DNA from: Nitrospira sp.
GTDB taxonomy: Bacteria > Nitrospirota > Nitrospiria > Nitrospirales > Nitrospiraceae
Assembly (NCBI GenBank): GCA_037045225.1
Contig: JBAOHZ010000009.1
Span: 3,458,001 to 3,522,000, forward strand
Length of the DNA: 64,000 nucleotides
Direction: 5' to 3'
A program made the position numbers and the translations under genes. Within the stretch, counting starts at the first letter, position 1; each line of letters opens with the position of its first letter. Under the pieces are notes generated by a model. That model was not told the DNA's origin. It saw nothing but the letters and a program-made list of their open reading frames with translations, and searched no databases. Shown piece by piece: positions 35,465-42,303 of the stretch.

Positions 35465-35698
35465 ATGGCGACGGTAAGTTTCAGCATTCCTGAAGCGGTA
35501 AAGAAGAGATTCGACCGGGCATTCGCAGGAAAGAATAAGAGCCGGGTCATTGCCGACCTCATGTCGCAAGCCGTTGAGGAACAGCTGGTGCAGAAGCGCA
35601 GGAGTGAAGCGATCGACGCATTGCTGGGCCGTCGACGATCCCGGTTGCCGATGTCGATGCGCGATCTCCGTCGGGCTAGGGAGTCAGGTCGGCTGTGA
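35465..35698 (+). CDS. Ribbon-helix-helix antitoxin
   Basis: A 77-residue protein with a beta-strand start (MATVSFSIPEAVKKRF) and helices typical of ribbon-helix-helix antitoxins (KSRVIADLMSQAVEEQ), then a basic tail that would contact the toxin. ATG 35465 is chosen over 35429 because GGGAGACGACA lies just ahead. A PIN-toxin remnant follows 11 bases downstream, so this appears to be the antitoxin of a broken VapBC-type pair. Confidence 0.78.
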   Translation: MATVSFSIPEAVKKRFDRAFAGKNKSRVIADLMSQAVEEQLVQKRRSEAIDALLGRRRSRLPMSMRDLRRARESGRL

Positions 35699-35709
35699 CA
35701 TGATGGGGT

Positions 35710-35826
35710 ATGTCAGTGGCGCTGACGCTATCAGATGCGGTCTTGGTCACGGCGGATGCGCGGTATGAACGGACCGCCCGACGAAGGGGAGCGATCATGT
35801 TGTTGCGCGATGTGGCATTGGTGTAG
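35710..35826 (+). pseudogene. C-terminal remnant of a VapC-like PIN toxin
   Basis: The 38-codon frame begins MSVALTLSDAVLVTADARYE and ends in GAIMLLRDVALV. It matches the C-terminal third of PIN-domain toxins, with a conserved acidic residue in TADARY. The N-terminal two thirds, including the first catalytic acids, are missing. It lies directly after the RHH antitoxin, as expected for vapBC. The toxin has been deleted and should be inactive. Confidence 0.6.
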
Positions 35827-35893
35827 TCAATCTGCGCGTTCCGTCGAGTGCGGTGTGATGGTGGTCCCAGGGTTGTATTGCCGACAATAGAAA

Positions 35894-36154
35894 ATGTGTT
35901 GGCTGGGTGTTGAGTTTCGGCAGCGGCGTGAAGGTGCTCTTGATTTCTCCGATATCCCGGAAGTGAGGGACGCAGAATTGAAACGTATGCGTCGAGTCGG
36001 CCGGCCGGCCAGCGGCATGGCCAAGCAGTTGATCGCTATTCGTCTGTCTCCGAAACTTCTGAGCCAGCTTCGCAAGATGGCCGCCAAGCAGGGGAAGCCC
36101 TATCAATCCTTGATTCATGAACTCCTGGCGAAAGCGGCCGCAACAGCTGCGTAG
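35894..36154 (+). CDS. BrnA/CopG-like antitoxin with recombined N-terminus
   Basis: Residues about 17-86 (ALDFSDIPEVRDAELKRMRR, then AIRLSPKLLSQLRKMAAKQG, YQSLIHELL) match BrnA-like antitoxins. The first residues are encoded by a 39-base segment copied from the 3' end of the WYL gene, read in a different frame. The natural N-terminus has therefore been replaced, and no toxin gene is adjacent. The ribosome site is poor. It may be an orphan or a dying antitoxin. Confidence 0.6.
   Translation: MCWLGVEFRQRREGALDFSDIPEVRDAELKRMRRVGRPASGMAKQLIAIRLSPKLLSQLRKMAAKQGKPYQSLIHELLAKAAATAA
35901..35939 (+). repeat. Duplicated fragment of the WYL gene 3' end
   Basis: This 39-base stretch (beginning GGCTGGGTGTTGAGTTTCGG) matches 35290-35328 in the WYL gene with three mismatches. 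It forms the 5' end of the BrnA-like frame and marks a recombination scar. Confidence 0.8.
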
Positions 36155-36175
36155 AACTTTCCGCGGGTACTTCAA

Positions 36176-36294
36176 ATGAAGAACAGCAAACGAGCCAAAC
36201 TGGAAGCGGCCGGATGGGCCGTTGGGTCGGTGAAAGAGTTCCTGGGCCTGTCCGAGGCAGAGTCGGCGCTCATCGACATGAAGCTGGCCCTCCC
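36176..36294 (+). pseudogene. N-terminal remnant of an XRE-type antitoxin
   Basis: The frame starts MKNSKRAKLEAAGWAVGSVK and continues EFLGLSEAESALIDMKLAL, the conserved beginning of XRE-family antitoxins whose helix-turn-helix normally follows. After residue 39 similarity stops and the reading frame runs into DUF4160 coding sequence in another phase. The helix-turn-helix is missing, so this is a truncated antitoxin created by a deletion. Confidence 0.6.
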
Positions 36295-36516
36295 ATGTTC
36301 TATGAGGACCATGCCCCACCGCATTTTCATGTGCGCTATGGTGAGCACAAGGCTATTATCGCCATTGAGTCATTGGCGCTCTTAGAAGGATATTTGCCGC
36401 CGCGTGCATTGGGACTTGTTGCCGAATGGGGCGCACTTCATCGAGATGAGCTGAACGACGACTGGACACTTGCAGAGCAGCGGGCACGGCTTAAGAAAAT
36501 TAAGCCGCTGGAGTAA
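36295..36516 (+). CDS. DUF4160 protein, N-terminally truncated
   Basis: From the ATG at 36295 the 73-residue product reads MFYEDHAPPHFHVRYGEHKA and then EGYLPPRALGLVAEWGALHR, the core of DUF4160 proteins, with the conserved PPHFHVRY box. Family members normally start about 15 residues earlier (MPT-type start). That part is replaced here by the antitoxin remnant. It is followed by DUF2442 at a distance of four bases, a pairing common in bacterial genomes and suspected to be a toxin-antitoxin-like module. Confidence 0.65.
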   Translation: MFYEDHAPPHFHVRYGEHKAIIAIESLALLEGYLPPRALGLVAEWGALHRDELNDDWTLAEQRARLKKIKPLE

Positions 36517-36520
36517 GGCC

Positions 36521-36802
36521 ATGCTAAAGGATATTGTCGAAGCCACTGCGTTGGATGGTTACTCAGTCCGCCTCAGATTTGAAGACGGCGTGGTGGGTGA
36601 ACTTGATCTCTCAGCCATCTTACAATTTGAGGGCGTGTTTGCTCCGCTGAAGGATCTCAATCGCTTCCGGGAGCTACGCGTACATCCGGAGCTTGGGACC
36701 ATCTTCTGGCCGAATGGGGCCGATCTTGATCCGGCCGTTCTGTACGCCCAAGTGACAGGCACCTCGATCCCGACCTATGAGATTAAGACTGGTACCCGGT
36801 AA
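36521..36802 (+). CDS. DUF2442 protein
   Basis: A 93-residue protein (MLKDIVEATALDGYSVRLRF, ending near LYAQVTGTS) with the DUF2442 core, including the ELRVHPELGTIFWPNGADLD segment. ATG 36521 is preferred over 36470, which lies inside the DUF4160 frame. Members are usually partners of DUF4160 proteins; their molecular function is not established. The upstream partner here is truncated. Confidence 0.75.
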   Translation: MLKDIVEATALDGYSVRLRFEDGVVGELDLSAILQFEGVFAPLKDLNRFRELRVHPELGTIFWPNGADLDPAVLYAQVTGTSIPTYEIKTGTR

Positions 36803-36941
36803 GACTGCCGTTTCACGCCACTCTTCATCCATCAGGTATCTGCCATGAGCCCAGTTCTTTTTCTCTCTCAGCCATAGGCTCTCGTGCCTCAACCAGCAGT
36901 TCCGACCCCACGAGCAACGCCTCCCGAACGACGGCGTTCTG

Positions 36942-37074
36942 TTCTTCCACGAGATACGCTTCACGAGAGACGAACGACCATCCCCCCATTTCGAAGTCCT
37001 GCTATCGGCCATACGCCATCAGCTATCAGCTCTTGTTTCCAAAGGAGATAGGCTTCACGAACGACGAGCGTCGT
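36942..37074 (+). repeat. Intergenic repeat family, copy 2
   Basis: Contains CGCTTCACGAGAGACGAACG, CCTGCTATCGGCCATACGCC and AGCTATCAGCTCTTGTTTCC in the same order and orientation as copy 1 at 34204. It fills much of the gap 36803-37174, which has no gene. A weaker piece (TCTCAGCCATAGGCTCTCG) lies at about 36875-36895. Confidence 0.8.
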
Positions 37075-37174
37075 CTCATGGTGTCTCGTGTTGTGCCTGA
37101 GTCCTTACGCACGCTCTTGATCGCTGCGCCGGAAGCTGCTTGCGAATGTCTCGGATTTAGGACATACTGGGAGC

Positions 37175-37507
37175 GTGAAGTCGATCGTCTTTCATCCGAA
37201 GGCGTTGGAGTATATCCGTGATGAGGATCCTGCCATCCGGCGGGAGATCGGAGAAGCTCTCCGAGACCTGCAAAAGGGGCTGCAGCTGGGCATGCCCCTG
37301 AGTAGACCGATGCAGGTCGTAGCGCCGGGAGCACATGAACTGCGAGTGACGGGACCATCCACTACGGTGCGAGTGTTCTACTACGTCAAGCTGGTTGACG
37401 CAATCGTGGTGTTTCATGCATTTCAGAAGAAGATGCAGAAGACTCCCAAGCGCGAGTTGAGCACAGGGCGACAGCGATTGAAAGAGGTGCTACATGGCGA
37501 CAGCTAA
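37175..37507 (+). CDS. HigB/Gp49-like RelE-superfamily toxin
   Basis: A 110-residue GTG-started protein (MKSIVFHPKALEYIRDEDPA). Its core HELRVTGPSTTVRVFYYVKL and IVVFHAFQKKMQKTPKRE are typical of the phage Gp49/HigB branch of RelE-fold ribonucleases. The conserved KKxxKTP segment is intact. The gene order toxin-then-antitoxin, with a 14-base overlap into the XRE antitoxin, matches higBA. It is probably a ribosome-dependent mRNA interferase. This is one of the two modules in the zone that look complete. Confidence 0.85.
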   Translation: MKSIVFHPKALEYIRDEDPAIRREIGEALRDLQKGLQLGMPLSRPMQVVAPGAHELRVTGPSTTVRVFYYVKLVDAIVVFHAFQKKMQKTPKRELSTGRQRLKEVLHGDS

Positions 37508-37805
37508 AACAGGCAAGCGAGTGACAGTTCGATCCGCAGAGGAGCTCGGCCGCGTATTGGGCCTTTCAGTGGCCGATACGGCCGAGATGGAGTTTCGATC
37601 CGACCTCACCGTCTCCCTCGTCAAAATTATCGAGGCCGGGTCGCTCACGCATGCGGAAATCGCAAAGCGCGCGGGGACGTCGCGGACCCGTGTCACGGCC
37701 ATTGCAAATGGGAATACTCAGGGAGTGTCGACCGACGTGCTCATCCGCGTTCTGGCGGCCACCGGGCATCGGGCAGAGGTCCGGGTTAAGAAATCGGCAG
37801 CGTAA
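37494..37805 (+). CDS. HigA-like XRE-family antitoxin
   Basis: A 103-residue helix-turn-helix protein. The DNA-binding core is TVSLVKIIEAGSLTHAEIAK followed by AGTSRTRVTAIANGN. Its start (GAGGTGCTAC ahead of the ATG) lies inside the end of the toxin gene. It should neutralise the upstream toxin and repress the operon. Length and order are normal. Confidence 0.87.
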   Translation: MATAKTGKRVTVRSAEELGRVLGLSVADTAEMEFRSDLTVSLVKIIEAGSLTHAEIAKRAGTSRTRVTAIANGNTQGVSTDVLIRVLAATGHRAEVRVKKSAA

Positions 37806-37841
37806 CCCCTCTTCCGTTTGCCGTCAACCAGCACGGTTCTC

Positions 37842-37990
37842 TTTACGAGCGACGCTTCACGAGAGACGAGATACGGTCCCCTAGATTCCGAGGTCCTGCT
37901 ATCAGCCACACGCTCTTGTGGCCCAGCCATACGCCATAGGCTCTTTTCCCCATCGTGACCCCGGAGGTCACGGTCGTGAAGTAGGCTGCC
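37842..37990 (+). repeat. Intergenic repeat family, copy 3, with palindrome
   Basis: Begins with the GCTTCACGAGAGACGAGATA and CCCCTAGATTCCGAGGTC blocks of copy 1. It continues into a block of about 90 bases (CACGCTCTTGTGGCCCAGCC onward) shared almost exactly with 39038-39127. That block includes GCCACA/TGTGGC and GTGACC/GGTCAC inverted repeats. It lies upstream of the MNT/HEPN pair. Confidence 0.8.
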
Positions 37991-38104
37991 GGCAGGGAGT
38001 GAGAATCGTCACAGGTGGTGATTTCTTGAGGGGAAACGAGTATTCTGCGGCGGCATTGCCCGTGGTGTGGCGAGCTCATCAAGCGCCTTACGGAGACTGC
38101 TTCT

Positions 38105-38425
38105 ATGGTACAGCCGTCATCATTATTGACCCATGTGACTCAGACGATCATCGATCGCTTTCATCCAAAGCGCATCATGGTGTTTGGTAGCCATGCGCGA
38201 GGGGAGGCTGGCCCGGAAAGCGACTTGGATCTCTTTATTGAGATGGAGACGCCTCGCCGGCCTCCTGACCGGGCGATCGAAGTAAGCGAGGCCTTCGGGC
38301 TACGTGCATGGCCGATGGATATCGTGGTGTATACGCCGGAAGAAGTGCGGCGCTTACGCCACGTGAAGGGAACGCTGCTGTCGGTCATTGAGAAGGAGGG
38401 CAAAGTTCTGTATGAGCAGGGCTGA
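38105..38425 (+). CDS. mntA: MNT-type nucleotidyltransferase antitoxin
   Basis: A 106-residue minimal nucleotidyltransferase with the motif GSHARGEAGPESDLDLFIE (GSx10DxD), containing the two metal-binding aspartates, and a third candidate Asp in MDIVVYT. In HEPN/MNT pairs this protein AMPylates or otherwise inactivates the HEPN toxin. The stop overlaps the next gene by 14 bases. The upstream gap 37806-38104 holds repeat copy 3. Confidence 0.88.
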   Translation: MVQPSSLLTHVTQTIIDRFHPKRIMVFGSHARGEAGPESDLDLFIEMETPRRPPDRAIEVSEAFGLRAWPMDIVVYTPEEVRRLRHVKGTLLSVIEKEGKVLYEQG

Positions 38426-38810
38426 GTCCAACTTCGAAGCCTGGCTTCGCAAGGCCGAACATGATGTGCTGAACATCGAGAATAACCTCGTTGCCAAGGA
38501 CATTCCCTGGGACACGGTCTGCTTTCACGCACAGCAAGTAGCTGAGAAAGTATTGAAGGCGTTTCTGGTCCATCATGGGCGCGATCTCTCGAAGACTCAC
38601 GATTTGGTTGCACTGCTGGCTCAGTGCGTCGCGTGTGATGAAGGGCTAGCGGTATTGGAGTCTGACTGCCGGAAATTGACCTCGTACGGTGTCGCGGCAC
38701 GGTATCCGGATGACCTGTTCGAGCCAGAAGAAGCGGATGGTCGTGACGTGGTGGCCGCCGCCTATCGCGTGCGTACAAAAATTCTCCTGCTCCTGCCGCG
38801 AAACCGATGA
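38412..38810 (+). CDS. hepT: HEPN-domain toxin
   Basis: A 132-residue all-helical HEPN protein (MSRAESNFEAWLRKAEHDVL; CFHAQQVAEKVLKAFLVHHG). The catalytic RNase motif Rx4-6H is seen as RDLSKTH near residue 62, followed by DLVALL. ATG 38412 is preferred over the 38388 extension. With the overlapping MNT gene it forms a complete HEPN/MNT toxin-antitoxin module, a class often found in defence islands. Confidence 0.87.
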   Translation: MSRAESNFEAWLRKAEHDVLNIENNLVAKDIPWDTVCFHAQQVAEKVLKAFLVHHGRDLSKTHDLVALLAQCVACDEGLAVLESDCRKLTSYGVAARYPDDLFEPEEADGRDVVAAAYRVRTKILLLLPRNR

Positions 38811-38966
38811 ATGTCTGTGAAGTTTTCGAGCCTATTCCCTATGTTCCCATCCGATAACTGAAGGTCAGTGCCTGTCACTGAGAATTTGTACCCGACTCTC
38901 GTCTGCCTCAATTCCGGAGTCACGGCTTAATAACTCCAGTTCCCTCCGCCCCCGGTCTAAAGGTGG

Positions 38967-39130
38967 TCCTGCTATCAGCCATACGCCATAAGCTATCAGC
39001 TCTTGTCTCCGAACGAGCGTCGCTTCACTCCTGGGGCCTGCTATCAGCCACACGCTCTTGTGGCCCAGCCATCAGCCATAGGCTCTTTTCCCCATCGTGA
39101 CCCCGGATGTCACGGTTGTGGTGTAGGCTC
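38967..39130 (+). repeat. Intergenic repeat family, copy 4, with palindrome
   Basis: Contains TCCTGCTATCAGCCATACGC, AAGCTATCAGCTCTTGTCTC, and then the second copy of the roughly 90-base block seen at 37893-37985. The palindromic region here reads GTGACCCCGGATGTCAC. It fills most of the gap 38811-39165 and ends about 35 bases before the start of the Asn-Pro repeat gene. Confidence 0.8.
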
Positions 39131-39165
39131 CCTGTCAGGTTGAAACAAACACACAGGAGGCGACC

Positions 39166-39546
39166 ATGCGACAGGCACAGGTGCAGACGGCAGCGATCAT
39201 CGGCGGACTGCTCTGGCTGGCGTCAATCGGGAATGGCGGAGCGGAGCCGGGCTTCGACGAGAAGTACCAGCGCGACTTTAACATCTTCAACCCCATCAAC
39301 CAGTATCAGCCCGGCAACCCGCTGAATCCCATCAATGCCTACGACCCGGCGAACCCGTTTAATCCAATCAACCAGTACGATCCCGGCAACCCCGCCAATC
39401 CGATCAACCAATTCAACCCCAATAATCCCTTTAACCCCGTGAATCGCTATCGGCCGGAGAATCCGTTAAACCCGATCAATGAGTTTAATCCCAATGTGCC
39501 GTTTGCGCCGTTGGGCGGTGGAGGCGGGATGGGGAAGAGGCGGTGA
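39166..39546 (+). CDS. Exported Asn-Pro-rich tandem-repeat protein
   Basis: A 126-residue protein with a strong ribosome site (ACAGGAGGCGACC) and a hydrophobic signal segment at residues about 8-26. Residues 41-112 consist of six 12-residue repeats of the type FNPINQYDPGNP, followed by a Gly-rich end. It contains no Cys and few charged residues. Regular Asn-Pro turns suggest an extended or turn-rich secreted or periplasmic structural peptide. I recognise no named family. It lies between toxin-antitoxin modules and the restriction operon and shares its upstream region with the MNT/HEPN pair. Confidence 0.7.
   Translation: MRQAQVQTAAIIGGLLWLASIGNGGAEPGFDEKYQRDFNIFNPINQYQPGNPLNPINAYDPANPFNPINQYDPGNPANPINQFNPNNPFNPVNRYRPENPLNPINEFNPNVPFAPLGGGGGMGKRR
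39286..39501 (+). repeat. Six in-frame 36-bp tandem repeats
   Basis: The period is 36 bases and encodes the 12-residue Asn-Pro units of the surrounding gene. The repeats are diverged at the DNA level, so they are old rather than freshly slipped. Confidence 0.85.
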
Positions 39547-39683
39547 TGCGGGGAGAGGAGAATGAAGAGTCGATGGCGAATGGCAGATAGCCTGAACGGA
39601 AACAGAGCGTATGGCGGATAGGCAGGCGGGAGAGGCTTGCCAGTCAAGTCGAGCTGTAACTCCTTTGCGACGAGCTCTTTTCC

Positions 39684-39720
39684 TTCCTGCTATAAGCCAT
39701 AGGCCATTTGCTCCCATTCC
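39684..39720 (+). repeat. Intergenic repeat family, short copy
   Basis: TTCCTGCTATAAGCCATAGG and CCATTTGCTCCCATTCC match the core of the family. It lies in the 285-base gap before hsdR, which contains no gene. A related, mutated stretch (ATGGCGAATGGCAGATAGCC) lies at about 39571-39592. Confidence 0.5.
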
Positions 39721-39831
39721 GCCCATCCAAGTATGCCACTAGCTGATTTTGCCGGTAAAAACGCGAGTGATAAATGGATTAGAAACGAGTATTCTTCGCC
39801 GAAATAGCTCCAGGAGCCAGAAGTTACGTGC

Positions 39832-42300
39832 ATGGCAGCCCTCGATAAGAAATCTCTCAGCGAACGTGACATTTGTACGAAGTTCATCACGCCGGCGGTG
39901 AAGCAGGCTGGATGGGATGAGCTGTCGCAGATTCGCGAAGAGGTCGGCTTTACTAAAGGCCGCATCATCGTTCGTGGCAAACTCGTTACCCGCGGAAAAG
40001 CCAAGCGCGCCGACTATATCCTCTACTACAAGCCGAATATCCCCATCGCCCTCATCGAGGCGAAAGACAATAGCTATCCCGTCGGCGGTGGTATGCAGCA
40101 GGGGCTGGAATATGCCGCGACGTTGGATATTCCCTTTGTCTTTTCATCGAACGGTGACGCCTTTGTCTTTCACGACCGAACAGGCCAGAGCGAGAAGCGA
40201 GAAGTTGAACTCTCGTTGGATGCCTTTCCCACACCTGATGCCCTCTGGCAAAAGTATCGTGATTGGAAGGGCCTGGTGCCGGCTCAGGAAGAGATCGTCC
40301 TTCAGAACTACCACGACGATGCGAGTGGCAAGGAACCGCGCTACTACCAGCGCATCGCCATCAACAAAACTATCGAGGCCATTGCCAAAGGTCGGAATCG
40401 CCTCCTCCTGGTCATGGCCACCGGAACCGGCAAGACCTACACGGCCTTTCAGATCATCTGGCGTCTGTGGAAAGCCAAGCGCAAGAAACGCATCCTCTAC
40501 CTCGCGGATCGTAACGTCCTGATCGACCAGACCATGGTCAATGACTTCCGCCCCTTCGGAAAAACGATGGCCAAGCTCAGCACCAGCTCCAAGACTATTG
40601 AGCGTGAGGACGGCAACACCGTTGAGCTACCGCTTGCTGTGGACAAGAAGCACCGGCGAATCGACACTTCCTACGAGATCTACCTCGGGCTCTATCAAGC
40701 CATCACCGGGCCGGAGGACAGCCAAAAACTGTTCCGGGAACTCTCGAGGGATTTCTTCGACCTCATCGTGATCGACGAATGCCACCGCGGCAGCGCCGCG
40801 GCGGACTCTGCCTGGCGGGAAATTCTTGACCACTTCTCCAGCGCCACCCAGATCGGTCTCACCGCAACGCCGAAGGAAACCGAGTACGTCTCCAACATCC
40901 ACTACTTCGGCAAGCCCGTGTACAGTTATTCGCTGAAGGAAGGCATCCGCGACGGCTTCCTGGCTCCCTATAAAGTGGTGAAAGTCCACCTCGATGTAGA
41001 CGTGGAAGGTTACCGGCCGGCCAAGGGAGAGACAGATAAATACGGCCAGGAGATCGAAGATCGCATCTATAACCAGAAGGACTACGATCGAAGCCTGGTG
41101 ATCGACGAGCGGACCAAACGTGTAGCCCGCAAAGTGACCGAGTTCTTAAAGGAAAGCGGCGACCGGTTTCAGAAAACCATCGTCTTCTGCGTAGACGTGG
41201 AGCACGCCGCGCGGATGCGTCAGGCGCTCATCAATGAAAACGCCGATCTTGTGCAGCAGAACGAGCGCTACATCATGCGCATCACAGGCGATGACGCGGA
41301 AGGCTGCGCCCAGCTCGGCAACTTCATTGATCCGGAGGCGAGGCACCCGGTGATCGTAACGACCTCACGGCTGCTTTCCACCGGCGTCGATGCCCAAACG
41401 TGCCGCTTGATCGTGCTCGACCGTGAGGTTGGCTCGATGACCGAGTTCAAGCAGATCGTCGGGCGCGGGACGCGCGTGCATGAGGACACCAAGAAGTACT
41501 ATTTCACTCTGATCGACTTTCGAAAGGCCACGAACCATTTTGCCGACTCAGACTTCGACGGCGAGCCGGTACAGATCTACGAACCGGGGCAGAATGATCC
41601 GGTCGCGCCACCCGACAATGTGCTCCCTTCGACTGATCCGGAAGACCCGATCCCGCCGAATCCCGGTGAGGACGAACGAGTCGTCGTCGATCCCGCCAAG
41701 CCGGACATCACCATCCCGCCCGGCGGGACTCAACCACGCAAGTACTACATTCATGGCGACGAGGTCAGCGTCATCGCGGAGCGGGTCGAGTATCTCGATG
41801 AATCGGGCAAGCTCGTGACTGAAACCCTGCGCGACTACTCGAAGAACACCCTTAGGAAGCGTTATGCCAGCCTCACGGCCTTTCTCAAACAGTGGAACAG
41901 CACCGAGCGCAAGCAGGCCATCATCGAGGAATTGGAGCAAGAAGGCATGATGCTCGAACCATTGGCCGATGAAGTGGGAAAGGATCTCGATCCTTTCGAT
42001 CTCATCTGCCACGTGGCCTTTGACCAGCCGCCACTGACGAGACGTGAACGAGTAGAGAACGTCCGAAAGAGAGATATCTTTACCAAGTACGGCAAGCAAG
42101 CCCGGGCCGTGCTGGAAGCGTTGCTTCAAAAATACCAGGACGAAGGCGTCACGAGCCTGGATGATCCGCACATTCTCAAGATTTCGCCGTTCGATGCCAT
42201 GGGTACGCCGATTGAGTTACTCAAGACTTTCGGCGGACGGCCCGGCTTTGAACAGGCGGTCCATGAACTACAATCCGCACTCTATCAGGGAGCTGCCTAA
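39832..42300 (+). CDS. hsdR: Type I restriction enzyme, R subunit (EcoEI-like)
   Basis: HsdR is the ATP-dependent translocase and nuclease subunit of the type I complex. The 822-residue product has an N-terminal nuclease domain with the D...ExK pattern in RADYILYY and LIEAKDN near residues 58-78. Superfamily 2 helicase motifs follow: MATGTGKT near 195, VIDECHRG near 313, LTATPKE, TTSRLLSTGVDAQTCR and QIVGRGTRVHE. A C-terminal part similar to EcoEI-type R subunits ends the protein. It is intact and shorter than EcoKI HsdR, as expected for this branch. It is followed three bases later by hsdM. Confidence 0.93.
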   Translation: MAALDKKSLSERDICTKFITPAVKQAGWDELSQIREEVGFTKGRIIVRGKLVTRGKAKRADYILYYKPNIPIALIEAKDNSYPVGGGMQQGLEYAATLDIPFVFSSNGDAFVFHDRTGQSEKREVELSLDAFPTPDALWQKYRDWKGLVPAQEEIVLQNYHDDASGKEPRYYQRIAINKTIEAIAKGRNRLLLVMATGTGKTYTAFQIIWRLWKAKRKKRILYLADRNVLIDQTMVNDFRPFGKTMAKLSTSSKTIEREDGNTVELPLAVDKKHRRIDTSYEIYLGLYQAITGPEDSQKLFRELSRDFFDLIVIDECHRGSAAADSAWREILDHFSSATQIGLTATPKETEYVSNIHYFGKPVYSYSLKEGIRDGFLAPYKVVKVHLDVDVEGYRPAKGETDKYGQEIEDRIYNQKDYDRSLVIDERTKRVARKVTEFLKESGDRFQKTIVFCVDVEHAARMRQALINENADLVQQNERYIMRITGDDAEGCAQLGNFIDPEARHPVIVTTSRLLSTGVDAQTCRLIVLDREVGSMTEFKQIVGRGTRVHEDTKKYYFTLIDFRKATNHFADSDFDGEPVQIYEPGQNDPVAPPDNVLPSTDPEDPIPPNPGEDERVVVDPAKPDITIPPGGTQPRKYYIHGDEVSVIAERVEYLDESGKLVTETLRDYSKNTLRKRYASLTAFLKQWNSTERKQAIIEELEQEGMMLEPLADEVGKDLDPFDLICHVAFDQPPLTRRERVENVRKRDIFTKYGKQARAVLEALLQKYQDEGVTSLDDPHILKISPFDAMGTPIELLKTFGGRPGFEQAVHELQSALYQGAA

Positions 42301-42303
42301 CTC

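Noticed and set aside
39286..39501. 36-bp periodic repeats resembling a small CRISPR array
   Set aside because: The repeats are contiguous with no spacers, diverged, and encode a regular 12-residue unit in frame.
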